This document shows positions 45,918 through 53,523 of a stretch of 64,000 nucleotides of DNA, one piece after another. Below the pieces are notes generated by a model. The model worked only from the letters and a program-made list of their open reading frames with translations, was not told the DNA's origin and ran no database searches. The translations under genes and the position numbers were made by a program. The stretch spans positions 62,001 to 126,000 of the forward strand of contig JAFXUJ010000001.1 in the NCBI GenBank assembly GCA_017525025.1. The letters are read 5' to 3'. Positions within the stretch are counted from its first letter, which is position 1; every line of letters begins with the position of its first letter. The stretch comes from Elusimicrobiaceae bacterium. GTDB taxonomy: Bacteria; Elusimicrobiota; Elusimicrobia; Elusimicrobiales; Elusimicrobiaceae.

Positions 45918-46805
45918 TTACTGAATCATCCAAGCCGGATCCGCCGTTTTTAAAAGAGCGTCTATTTGCTCTTTGTGCTCGGGGGATATTTCTCCCAGCG
46001 GCAAGCGGACGGTTTCCGTGCCGAACCCTTTTTGCGCAAGCATATATTTGATGCACGTGGGATTTGTTTCCAAATAACACGCCTTAATAAGCGGATAAAG
46101 TAGCGCAAATAATTCAAAAGATTCGTTCGTTTTTCCGGCTTTAAATAAATTGTAAATCTTTACAAACGCAGGTGCAAAAATATTTGCGGCCGCGCTGATA
46201 ATCCCCGCTGCTTGAATGGATAAATATTCCGGGAACAAATCGTCATTACCGCACAAATAATCCAAGCGTTTAGCATATCGGGTGGCGGTATCTGTGACGT
46301 GCGCCATGTCATAATCGGATTCTTTAATTCCGCAAATTTGCGGTACTTCTTGTAACAACCGTGCTAATACATGGGCCGGAACCTTTAATCCCGTGCGTCC
46401 GGGAATGTGGTACATAACGAGGGGCAACCCTACTTCGGCAACGGCTTTATAATGGCCGATCAATCCGGATGGGTTGGGCTTGTTGTAATAGGGGGTTACC
46501 ACCAACGCAGCGTCGGGCTTATAAGATAAAACGCCGCGGGTGTTTTCTACGGCGGCAGTTGTGGAGTTGCTGCCGGTACCGATGATAATTTTACATTTAC
46601 CGGCTAATCGCGGCACACAAAAATCTAACAATTGTTTTTTTTCTTGCGTGCTGAGTGTGGGGGTTTCTGCCGTTGTTCCCAACAGCACAATCCCGTGCAC
46701 ACCGGCAGATAGTTGGGCGGCCAACAGCCGCTCCAAGGACGGGTAATCAACTTGGCCGCGTGTCGTAAGCGGTGTTGCCAGCGCGGTAAAAACTCCGTTT
46801 AGCAT
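45918..46805 (-). CDS. dapA: 4-hydroxy-tetrahydrodipicolinate synthase
   Basis: 295 residues from MLNGVFTALATPL (46805), which has GGGGGAG upstream. TIM barrel with substrate motif GTTAET (43-48), Tyr132 in MYHIPGRTG, and Schiff-base Lys161 in CGIKES. First enzyme committed to lysine/mDAP and first gene of the dapA-asd-dapB-murC unit, which ties precursor supply to wall synthesis. Confidence 0.96.
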   Translation of the reverse strand: MLNGVFTALATPLTTRGQVDYPSLERLLAAQLSAGVHGIVLLGTTAETPTLSTQEKKQLLDFCVPRLAGKCKIIIGTGSNSTTAAVENTRGVLSYKPDAALVVTPYYNKPNPSGLIGHYKAVAEVGLPLVMYHIPGRTGLKVPAHVLARLLQEVPQICGIKESDYDMAHVTDTATRYAKRLDYLCGNDDLFPEYLSIQAAGIISAAANIFAPAFVKIYNLFKAGKTNESFELFALLYPLIKACYLETNPTCIKYMLAQKGFGTETVRLPLGEISPEHKEQIDALLKTADPAWMIQ

Positions 46806-46839
46806 AGCTCCCCCAAAAACAAAATAGAATGACACCCAT

Positions 46840-46849
46840 ATTCTAGCAA
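46840..46849 (-). promoter_or_regulatory. Extended -10 promoter of the dap operon
   Basis: The minus strand reads TTGCTAGAAT, 34 bp upstream of dapA and only 5 bp from the divergent sppA promoter. Confidence 0.6.
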
Positions 46850-46854
46850 TTTAA

Positions 46855-46864
46855 TTGGTATAAT
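46855..46864 (+). promoter_or_regulatory. Extended -10 promoter of sppA
   Basis: TTGGTATAAT, 30 bp before the sppA ATG. No clear -35. Confidence 0.6.
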
Positions 46865-46894
46865 TTAGGTAATATTTTTACCAGCGAGGATATT

Positions 46895-48007
46895 ATGGCT
46901 GAAAATGAAAACGAACAAGGCACTTTTTCTGCTTTTGACAAAACTTCTACCGGTTTACCCACTGCCCAATGGGAAAATAAATTAAAAGAAAACGAAGCTC
47001 CTGCTACACAGGCAAAAGAGCCCTTGCCGCACCATTCTTTTGCGCCGCGCAGCGCGTGGGGCTCGCTATTATTGCTGACATTTTTGATATCTGCTTGTTG
47101 CGGGTTGTTTTTAGCCTCACGGCCGGTGCCCGCTTGTCCCCAACGTGCCGCGGACGGCGAGGCGATTGTAATGGACTCGTTAGCTAAGGCCGGCAGACCG
47201 GGAATCGCGTGGATTAAAGTGCGCGGAGTCATTGCGCAAGATAATAGCACGGGGCCTTTTGCCCGCCAACAAGGGGCAGCGGCTATCGCTCGGCGCATTC
47301 GCCAGGTGGCGGATGATAAAAATGTAAAAGCTATTGTACTGGATATTAACTCTCCCGGCGGAACGGTGGCTTCCGTGCAGAATATTTACGGGGAACTGCA
47401 AAAGGCCAAAGAAAAAGGTAAAAAAATCGTGGCACTTTTTAGAGATGTAGCCGCTTCCGGCGGGTTTTATATTGCCATGGCGGCAGATAAAATCGTAGCC
47501 GAACCGGGCACGATTACGGGATCCGTCGGCGTGATTATGCAAACGAGCAATGTGGAAGGGTTGTTTAACAAAATCGGTGTTAAGATGATTCCCATAACGT
47601 CCGGTAAATATAAAGATATGGGATCTTCTTACCGTCCGATGACCGATGCCGAAAAGGCCATCTTGCAAGACATGGTAGACGATACGTACTCACAGTTCTT
47701 TGCGGCGGTAAAAGCGGGCCGACCGAACGTAAAGCCGGAAGATTTAACGGAATATACAGACGGCCGTGTGTTTACCGGGCAACGCGCGTTTAATTTAGGA
47801 TTTGTAGACAAATTAGGTGGCGAAGAAGAAGCCCGTTTGTTAGCCGGTGAAATCGCGGGCCTAAAAGATCCTAAAGTGCTTTCTCAACGGGGCGAAGGCA
47901 TACGGGAATTTATTTTTTCGTTAGGCTCTAACATGGAAAATCAGTCCTTGTCCAAACAATTACAAATGATGTCCACCCCCAGCGTATCGTATTTGTGGGT
48001 AAATTAG
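46895..48007 (+). CDS. sppA: Signal peptide peptidase SppA
   Basis: 370 residues. Cytosolic tail of about 50 residues, one membrane helix (about 56-76), then the S49 protease domain with nucleophile Ser188 in VAASGGFYIAMA and general-base Lys240 in SGKYKDMG, the Bacillus-type short SppA layout. Degrades leftover signal peptides in the membrane. Followed after 7 bp by the Yip1-like gene. Confidence 0.93.
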   Translation: MAENENEQGTFSAFDKTSTGLPTAQWENKLKENEAPATQAKEPLPHHSFAPRSAWGSLLLLTFLISACCGLFLASRPVPACPQRAADGEAIVMDSLAKAGRPGIAWIKVRGVIAQDNSTGPFARQQGAAAIARRIRQVADDKNVKAIVLDINSPGGTVASVQNIYGELQKAKEKGKKIVALFRDVAASGGFYIAMAADKIVAEPGTITGSVGVIMQTSNVEGLFNKIGVKMIPITSGKYKDMGSSYRPMTDAEKAILQDMVDDTYSQFFAAVKAGRPNVKPEDLTEYTDGRVFTGQRAFNLGFVDKLGGEEEARLLAGEIAGLKDPKVLSQRGEGIREFIFSLGSNMENQSLSKQLQMMSTPSVSYLWVN

Positions 48008-48014
48008 AGGCTTT

Positions 48015-48578
48015 ATGCATTTAATCAAATCTTATTTTGACTATATGAAAACGCCCGAAGAGGCGTTGCACCAACTGTTGGAAGAACGTTCGGTTTCGCA
48101 GGCCTTGGTTGGGTATTTGGCGGCTGCGCTGAGCTGGGTGCTGTTTTTTAATATCGGGGACGGGGTTTTCTTTCCGGTCTTGTTATTAAAAATATCTGTC
48201 ATGTTCGTAGCCGAAATAACTTTTGGATATTTCCTGGCCTCTTTCTGCGGACTATTTTTAGATTTTTTAAAGATAGAAACTTCCCCCGTTAAGCTTTTTG
48301 TTTTGCTTGGCTCGGCGGGCTTTATCAAAGGGATACTCATTGCCTTTGCGCTTATTTCGGCGGCTTTCCCGGCGTTGCATTTGGGTTTATTAGCGCCGTT
48401 AGCCCTTTTAATTGTGCTTGGGTTGCAGCTTGGATATTTAACCCGTGGCGTGAAGCGTGCCTATGGCGTTTCTTACGGGCAAGCGTTGGGGGCGTGGCTG
48501 TTCGCTTTCATCCCGGTAGGCATGGCGCTTGTGTTGTTGGGTGTCTTTTTGCTTTGGGGCATTGGTTTGTTATTTTAA
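48015..48578 (+). CDS. Yip1-like five-helix membrane protein
   Basis: 187 residues, starting FDYMKTPEEALHQLLEERSVSQALVGYLAAALSW, then four further hydrophobic helices. The N-terminal helix-plus-membrane pattern fits bacterial YIP1/DUF1282-type proteins of unknown role. Probably cotranscribed with sppA. Confidence 0.6.
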   Translation: MHLIKSYFDYMKTPEEALHQLLEERSVSQALVGYLAAALSWVLFFNIGDGVFFPVLLLKISVMFVAEITFGYFLASFCGLFLDFLKIETSPVKLFVLLGSAGFIKGILIAFALISAAFPALHLGLLAPLALLIVLGLQLGYLTRGVKRAYGVSYGQALGAWLFAFIPVGMALVLLGVFLLWGIGLLF

Positions 48579-48593
48579 ACAATAACGGATAAA

Positions 48594-48636
48594 AAAACCG
48601 GGGATAAAAACCGTTCGTTTTTATCCCCGGTTTTAG
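48594..48636. terminator. Strong terminator after the sppA unit
   Basis: An 18-bp stem (AAAACCGGGGATAAAAAC and its complement) around a 5-nt loop, with A and T tracts on either side; serves both convergent units. Confidence 0.88.
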
Positions 48637-48648
48637 TTTGAGGATTTT

Positions 48649-49038
48649 TTATTGCGCGGGACTTAAAGCTTTTTTGGTGTCGGCTCCCATTGGGGTGGGC
48701 ATTCCCTGTGCGTTGATACAAACCAAGGTTGTTCTGCCTTTGGTGCAAAGGCGTCCGTTTTGGTTGGTAATGGTGTTTTCAAAAATAATTTTAATGTCGG
48801 ACACTTCTAAAATTTTAGTATCTACATTGATAACGTCTGCATAACGTACAGGATATTTATATTCCACTTCTTGCCGGGACACCACAAAAAACAGGCCCCG
48901 TTTCATTAGTTCCGATATAGCATATCCGCGTTCTTGCATATAAAGAGTGCGGGCTTCTTCAAAAAATTTTAGATAGTTCCCGTAATAAACAACTCCGCCG
49001 CAATCTGTGTCGTGATAGAAGATAGTTTTTTGCATCAT
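48649..49038 (-). CDS. Acyl-CoA thioesterase, YbgC/4-hydroxybenzoyl-CoA type
   Basis: 129 residues from MMQKTIFYHDTDCGG (49038), preceded by AGGAG at 8 nt; a longer frame to 49350 crosses the divergent gene. Hot-dog fold with the active-site segment HDTDCGGVVYYGNYLKFFEEAR. In other bacteria YbgC belongs to the Tol-Pal region; no tol genes are here. Hydrolyses short acyl-CoA or acyl-ACP. Confidence 0.88.
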   Translation of the reverse strand: MMQKTIFYHDTDCGGVVYYGNYLKFFEEARTLYMQERGYAISELMKRGLFFVVSRQEVEYKYPVRYADVINVDTKILEVSDIKIIFENTITNQNGRLCTKGRTTLVCINAQGMPTPMGADTKKALSPAQ

Positions 49039-49129
49039 GCCAAGCTCTCCTGTGCAAAGGATGGAATAGATTTCATATAATAGATTATACTTGATTGAAG
49101 TCATATATGCACAGTAGAGAGAATTTTGC

Positions 49130-49996
49130 ATGGATAGAAAAAAGTTGGTACAAATGATAGGCACAAAATCGTTCTCCCGCGGAGAAATGGGCCTGGACGT
49201 GTTGGTGGGCTTGGGCGTGGGGGCGTTGGTATTGCTAACCTTGTTGTTTTGGTTAGTGTCTAAACACCGGGCCGAAAATTTAACCTCAGCTTTAGATCCC
49301 AAACAGTTGCAGGGATTGCATGTTACCGGTAAAGAATTTAACCCCAACACGGGGGTAACTTATATCCAAATTCAAGAAGGGCAAGACCGCAATGTGGCGG
49401 TTAGTAATTTGGGCTCCACGTTGCCGATTATCAGCCGGTTCAATTTAAAAACGTTGACAGATAAAAATTACGAAGTGATCGGTGCTGCTCCGTGGGCGTT
49501 AACAACCAACTTTGAGTCTAATTTATCCGATCCGGAACTGATACAGTATTTGCTATCCAACGATAAAATGATTGAAGCCTTTTTATCCCGCGAGGATGTG
49601 GAACCGTTGCTGGCAGACCCGCAGATGTTACTTGCTTTTACCGAAGATACAGCGGCTATGCGGGATTTCTTTGAAGATGAAACGGTGAAAGCGGTACTGG
49701 CCGATGAAAAAATGGTACGTACAGTGGCCGGGAGCCGTTTTATGAGCCATTTGCTTACCAGCCGGGCCGTTAAATATTTTCGGGATCATCCGGAAGAGGC
49801 CGTAGCCGTTATCCGGGCCAATCCGTACTTGGCGCAAGCGCAACGTAACCCGAATGTGCAAAAGGCGGTAAAAGAAAACCCGTACTTAAAGCAAATCGCT
49901 TCCGTTCTGTTGCGCGGAGCCTCAACGACGTCTTCACGCCCTTCGGGCAAGAAGCAAACGCAAACCGGCAAGACGTCGCGGCGTACCAGAAAATAA
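49130..49996 (+). CDS. Membrane-anchored protein with STI1-like helical repeats
   Basis: 288 residues. One membrane helix (about 22-44, VLVGLGVGALVLLTLLFWLV), a beta-rich segment (about 60-125), then from about 135 to 265 short repeated helices with Asp-Pro/Asn-Pro steps (LLSNDKMIEAF, LLADPQMLLAF, VLADEKMVRTV, RNPNVQKAVKENPYLKQI), reminiscent of STI1/DP repeats. The basic Ser/Thr/Lys tail is disordered. No named family recognised; the repeat call is by eye. Confidence 0.65.
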   Translation: MDRKKLVQMIGTKSFSRGEMGLDVLVGLGVGALVLLTLLFWLVSKHRAENLTSALDPKQLQGLHVTGKEFNPNTGVTYIQIQEGQDRNVAVSNLGSTLPIISRFNLKTLTDKNYEVIGAAPWALTTNFESNLSDPELIQYLLSNDKMIEAFLSREDVEPLLADPQMLLAFTEDTAAMRDFFEDETVKAVLADEKMVRTVAGSRFMSHLLTSRAVKYFRDHPEEAVAVIRANPYLAQAQRNPNVQKAVKENPYLKQIASVLLRGASTTSSRPSGKKQTQTGKTSRRTRK

Positions 49997-50018
49997 AAGT
50001 GTACAAAGCGGTTTGAAT

Positions 50019-50028
50019 TTGTTATAAT
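50019..50028 (+). promoter_or_regulatory. -10 promoter element of tRNA-Gly
   Basis: TTGTTATAAT, hexamer 50023-50028, 27 bp before the tRNA. Confidence 0.55.
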
Positions 50029-50055
50029 TTCCTTGTAAGCAGTAGAGCCGATTTT

Positions 50056-50129
50056 GCGGGCGTGGTTCAATGGTAGAACGCGACCTTGCCAAGGTTGAGA
50101 CGAGAGTTCGATTCTCTTCGCCCGCTCCA
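50056..50129 (+). tRNA. tRNA-Gly (anticodon GCC)
   Basis: Acceptor GCGGGCG/CGCCCGC, D arm GTTC/GAAC, anticodon stem CGACC/GGTTG with loop TTGCCAA (GCC at 50088-50090), T arm with TTCGATT, discriminator T, and CCA encoded at 50127-50129, unlike the tRNA-Val of this window. Confidence 0.95.
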
Positions 50130-50134
50130 TTTAG

Positions 50135-50158
50135 CCCCCAGTTCGCTGGGGGTTTTTT
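50135..50158 (+). terminator. tRNA-Gly terminator
   Basis: CCCCCAG/CTGGGGG stem with TTCG loop and TTTTTT. Confidence 0.85.
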
Positions 50159-50166
50159 ATTGGGTT

Positions 50167-50207
50167 AATTAGGACCTAGATTTTGTCTAGGTCCTAATTC
50201 TTTTTTC
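50167..50207 (+). terminator. Second hairpin with T tract, 9 bp after the first
   Basis: A perfect 14-bp stem AATTAGGACCTAGA/TCTAGGTCCTAATT around TTTTG, then TTCTTTTTTC. Tandem terminator, or regulatory hairpin for the next gene. Confidence 0.65.
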
Positions 50208-50273
50208 ACTAGGCCCAAAGACCCTCGTAAATATACGTCGGGATAGATAGACTATACGTAGGAGGGGAAAGGT

Positions 50274-50918
50274 ATGAAAAAATTTTTAATTATTTATGCA
50301 GTACTCAGTATTCTTTGCGTTTTACCTGTGGCAGCGCAGACTTCCGGAAAGAGATTATATTATCCGTCTGCCGCTACTGAAAAGGCAGCTCCGGTTATTT
50401 CTTCCGAAAAAGAGTTTTTGGCTGCAGCTAAAGATGGCCAACGGGAAGCTATTTTGAAACTGAAAGAAAGTGCTTGGTTGTTAGCTACCGATAAATTTGG
50501 CAATAATTGCTTCCACTTAGCCAAAGATGCTCCTACCCTTCAAGCCTTGGCGGCTGCCGTCCGCCGTTTATCGCCGGAGCAATCCTTTTCCATTATCAGC
50601 CGGTTGCGTAACCAACGCAATAATATGGGGGAAACTCCGTTGATGGCCCATATTAACTATGGGAAAGCAGATACTTTCCGCTTGTTGTATGAAGGAAGCG
50701 AGTTGGCCGGTGCTATTCGCGAAGCAAAATCCGTTAGTACGGGGGGAGCCCTTTTAGAAGTGGCCGAAATTAAAGAAGGGGTAGTGCTTTCTTTGGCCAA
50801 GGATAATAGCGGTCGCACGGTAGCGCAAGCGGCTCAGGCCAATTATAACCGCCCCGGCATGAGCAGAGTGGTTGAATTTTTCCGCCAGGAAGCACCGTAC
50901 TTGTTTGAAGCGATTTAA
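50274..50918 (+). CDS. Exported ankyrin-repeat-like protein
   Basis: 214 residues with a signal peptide ending PVAA-QT (about residue 22). Three ankyrin-like units can be seen: DKFGNNCFHLAKD, NNMGETPLMAHINYGKADTFRLLYE and DNSGRTVAQAAQANY, the middle one closest to the consensus (GxTPLxxAxxxG). Probably a periplasmic binding protein. A GGAGGGG site precedes the ATG. Followed by a terminator; single gene. Confidence 0.68.
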   Translation: MKKFLIIYAVLSILCVLPVAAQTSGKRLYYPSAATEKAAPVISSEKEFLAAAKDGQREAILKLKESAWLLATDKFGNNCFHLAKDAPTLQALAAAVRRLSPEQSFSIISRLRNQRNNMGETPLMAHINYGKADTFRLLYEGSELAGAIREAKSVSTGGALLEVAEIKEGVVLSLAKDNSGRTVAQAAQANYNRPGMSRVVEFFRQEAPYLFEAI

Positions 50919-50920
50919 TA

Positions 50921-50949
50921 AAAAGCCTCCCTTTCCGGGAGGCTTTTTT
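50921..50949. terminator. Terminator between the ankyrin-like gene and dgt
   Basis: GCCTCCC/GGGAGGC with flanking A4 and T6, bidirectional. Confidence 0.85.
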
Positions 50950-50964
50950 ATGCCTTTTTCATAA

Positions 50965-52092
50965 TCAGCGCAAAAATTTGATAGAACTGGGCAAAATTAC
51001 ATCTTCCATAGTATCCAGCGCATACGAATCCGTCATGCCGGAGATATAGTCTGCAATAATATCATCCAATTGAGTTTCGTCTTGCCCGTATACTTTTTTC
51101 ATAGATTTCATGTAGTTGGCAAAATTGTGGGCAGTTTGCTTGCCTTCTTTTTCGTAAGCTTCATAATCAAATTTATATTGCTTGAAGATATGATGAAAAT
51201 AGGTAAACAAATCAGCAATACATTTACAGATTGTTTCTTTACGTTGGCGCATTTGTTCGTTATCGTAAATGCGCTGGTAGTTAAAGTGGCGCAATTGAGA
51301 AAGAAGCTCAAATTTTTCAGCCGAAAAGCCGATAAAATCTTTGTCTTTAGAATGGTTGATTAGATCTAAGGTAAGGGTGTTAATGATTTCTCCGTTTTTC
51401 TCACCTAACTCTTTGCGCACTTGTTGGGGGATATCGTCCGTTGTAATAAGTTCCGCTTTGATAGCGTCTTCAATATCGCGCCCTAAATATGCAATTTTAT
51501 CGGACAGGCGCACAATGCATCCCTCGTAAGTGGAGGGCATTTGGCGGCGGCCGGTAATTGTTTCCAAATCGTTGGGGGTGCTGCCGGGGCGGAGCCGGTT
51601 GTTGGCATAGTCTTCGCCGCAATGGCAGATGATACCGTCTTTGACGGCAAAGGTTAAATTAAGGCCTTCGCCGTAGTTGGCCAAATGCTCTACGACGCGG
51701 TAGCTGTTGATTTCATGCAAGAAAGGGGCATGGCCTTTTGGTAAACATGCATTGATGGCCCGTTCTCCTTCGTGCCCAAAGGGGGCGTGGCCGATATCGT
51801 GCCCGAGGCCGATTGCGTAGGCTAAATCTTCGCTTAAATTCCAATTTCCGCTTTTGTTAAGGCCGCGGCAAATGGTGGCGGCAATGGTAGCCACGTGTAA
51901 CACGTGCTCAATGCGCGTGCAGATGTGATCGTTATTAGGGGCAAAAAATACTTGCGTTTTATGTTTCAAACGCCGAAACGGAAGCGAGTGGATGATTTTG
52001 GTTTGGTCGCGGAAATACTCATCGCGCAAATCAGGTGCGAGTGGACGAGTGCGGCGCAAATAAATTTCATCACTAAACGGGTTTTTAATCAT
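50965..52092 (-). CDS. dgt: Deoxyguanosinetriphosphate triphosphohydrolase-like protein
   Basis: HD-domain enzyme removing triphosphate from dNTPs. Metal ligands: H of TRIEHVLHVA, HD of GLGHDIGHAPFGHEGE, and the later D of LSDKIAYLGRDIEDA. The opening RDEYFRDQTKIIHSLPFRRLKHKTQVF is typical of the family. 375 residues. No Shine-Dalgarno; TTATGGTATCAT ends 6 nt before the ATG. Confidence 0.93.
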   Translation of the reverse strand: MIKNPFSDEIYLRRTRPLAPDLRDEYFRDQTKIIHSLPFRRLKHKTQVFFAPNNDHICTRIEHVLHVATIAATICRGLNKSGNWNLSEDLAYAIGLGHDIGHAPFGHEGERAINACLPKGHAPFLHEINSYRVVEHLANYGEGLNLTFAVKDGIICHCGEDYANNRLRPGSTPNDLETITGRRQMPSTYEGCIVRLSDKIAYLGRDIEDAIKAELITTDDIPQQVRKELGEKNGEIINTLTLDLINHSKDKDFIGFSAEKFELLSQLRHFNYQRIYDNEQMRQRKETICKCIADLFTYFHHIFKQYKFDYEAYEKEGKQTAHNFANYMKSMKKVYGQDETQLDDIIADYISGMTDSYALDTMEDVILPSSIKFLR

Positions 52093-52098
52093 AAAATT

Positions 52099-52110
52099 AT
52101 GATACCATAA
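52099..52110 (-). promoter_or_regulatory. Extended -10 of dgt, leaderless spacing
   Basis: The minus strand TTATGGTATCAT, then 6 nt to the ATG. Nearly the same 12-mer as upstream of ruvA. Confidence 0.5.
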
Positions 52111-52140
52111 TATGAGAGAGCCCCGCTATAGGAGAAATAT

Positions 52141-52623
52141 ATGAGCATGCTAAAAGCCGTTTATGCCGGAAGCTTTGATCCTGTTACTAACGGACATTTG
52201 GATATTATTACCCGGGCCGCTAAGTTGTTTGGCGGACTTACGGTGTTAGTTATGAAAAACGAGGCCAAAACACCGTTATTTTCCGAAGAAGAGCGGGTGG
52301 ATTTTTTAACGCGTGCTACAAAAGATATTCCGGGGGTAACGGTAAAAACGGCTGAGGGGCTGCTGGCGGATTATGCGCGCAAACATCATGTGCAAATTTT
52401 GGTGCGCGGGCTACGCGGGGCAGAAGATATAGAGCCGGAATTTGCGGCAGCCTATTTTAATAAGAAGTTTTACCCGGGAGCGGAAACGGTTTTCTTGCCG
52501 GCGCGCACGGAACTCAAATACGTTAGTTCTTCCTCGGTAAAAGAAGCCGTTAAAGCCGGTGCGGATATCAGCGGTTTCGTCCCGTTGTTTGTGGCACAAT
52601 CCCTACAGGGAAAAATAAATTAG
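52141..52623 (+). CDS. coaD: Phosphopantetheine adenylyltransferase
   Basis: Penultimate CoA step. Nucleotidyltransferase start AVYAGSFDPVTNGHLDII with TNGH in the T/HxGH position, RGLRGAEDIEPE, and the SSSSVKE signature. 160 residues. A GGAG lies 7 nt upstream. Its stop overlaps the stop of the convergent pilin by 3 bp. Confidence 0.96.
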   Translation: MSMLKAVYAGSFDPVTNGHLDIITRAAKLFGGLTVLVMKNEAKTPLFSEEERVDFLTRATKDIPGVTVKTAEGLLADYARKHHVQILVRGLRGAEDIEPEFAAAYFNKKFYPGAETVFLPARTELKYVSSSSVKEAVKAGADISGFVPLFVAQSLQGKIN

Positions 52624-53153
52624 TACTGGTCCTCTTCTACCCATTCGTAGCCCAAGTGGCGCATTTGTTCGCAGAATGCTCTTCCTATATCTGCGTGAGT
52701 AGCATTAACATTCCAATAGCAATAATGCGACCATCGGTTGACCTCTTGATCTAGACCGTATCCCATTCGTACAAGCCGCGTTTGTTGGCCTTCGTTATCA
52801 TGCACGATAGCATCCCAATAACAAGCCTGAGGTTGGCAGTACATTCTATAACGTGCCTGATCGGTTTGATACCATCCCAACCAAGAAGTACTGCCTGTGA
52901 TGCGCGTGGCACCTCTAAGAGCATCAATATCCGCAAGGGCAACCCAGTCCTCTGATTGGTGGCCAAAGACCATTCCTTGCATGTGAAATAACTGGGCCTG
53001 TTTATCCAGGGCGTTGGCGACAGTTAGCACAGCACTAAGACGTGCTTTAGCTACGGCTTTTTGATATTGCGGTAAAGCAATACTGGCCAAAATACCGATA
53101 ATCAATACAACAACTAATAATTCAATTAGCGTGAACGCGTTTTTGTTTTTCAT
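52620..53153 (-). CDS. Type IV pilin-like protein with Ala at the cleavage site
   Basis: 177 residues from MKNKNA (53153), with AGAGG 7 nt upstream. The helix FTLIELLVVVLIIGILASI follows Ala rather than the otherwise near-invariant Gly(-1); prepilin peptidases tolerate Ala less well, so processing may be slow. The globular part is Trp/Tyr-rich with cysteines (YCQPQACYW, HYCYWN, RAFCEQM). Strong promoter TTGACT-16-TATAAT upstream. Confidence 0.83.
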   Translation of the reverse strand: MKNKNAFTLIELLVVVLIIGILASIALPQYQKAVAKARLSAVLTVANALDKQAQLFHMQGMVFGHQSEDWVALADIDALRGATRITGSTSWLGWYQTDQARYRMYCQPQACYWDAIVHDNEGQQTRLVRMGYGLDQEVNRWSHYCYWNVNATHADIGRAFCEQMRHLGYEWVEEDQY

Positions 53154-53198
53154 ATTAAAACCTCTAATGAATAAGAGAAATTCCAAAGCTTTCTCTTT

Positions 53199-53226
53199 AT
53201 TATAGCGGATAATCAATAAAAGTCAA
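53199..53226 (-). promoter_or_regulatory. Promoter of the 52620 pilin
   Basis: The minus strand reads TTGACT, 16-bp spacer, TATAAT, 45 bp before the ATG. Confidence 0.7.
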
Positions 53227-53231
53227 AAAAT

Positions 53232-53260
53232 TTGCATACCGAACCATAATTTTCTATAAT
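53232..53260 (+). promoter_or_regulatory. Plus-strand promoter ahead of a small ORF
   Basis: TTGCAT, 17-bp spacer, TATAAT. A GTGGAGCT ribosome site follows 5 bp later. The gap 53154-53523 holds this promoter, the small ORF at 53277 and a terminator. Confidence 0.5.
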
Positions 53261-53276
53261 AAATGTGGAGCTAAAT

Positions 53277-53468
53277 ATGAGTCTTTTGTACTGCAACCAT
53301 TTAAGATGTGTTTGTCAGTGCACTTCCCGCCTTTTTTCTTTTGGGCTAGGGGAGAGGATTTCGTTGACTATTTTTCATCTATTAGTTCCCTTTTTACTGC
53401 CTGTGGCGCAACGCGCCCGTATGCGGCAGACCTATTTAAAAATAGGGCCAAAATGCACCGTAGTTTAG
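53277..53468 (+). CDS. Possible small protein, 63 residues, uncertain
   Basis: It has a promoter (53232-53260), GGAG 6 nt before the ATG, and ends inside a terminator hairpin. The sequence is Cys-containing at the start (MSLLYCNHLRCVCQCT) with a hydrophobic middle (TIFHLLVPFLLPVA). No family. The same promoter/ribosome-site wording recurs before the large gene at 53524, so this may instead be the remnant of a duplicated 5' end. Confidence 0.3.
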   Translation: MSLLYCNHLRCVCQCTSRLFSFGLGERISLTIFHLLVPFLLPVAQRARMRQTYLKIGPKCTVV

Positions 53469-53488
53469 GTCTTTTGGCCCTATTTTTT
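53438..53488 (+). terminator. Long hairpin terminator before the large fusion gene
   Basis: A 16-bp perfect stem AAAAATAGGGCCAAAA with its complement at 53472-53487, loop of 18 nt, T-rich right side. Confidence 0.7.
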
Positions 53489-53523
53489 TGCATGTTTTTT
53501 TTGGATAATATAAGTGGAGCTTT

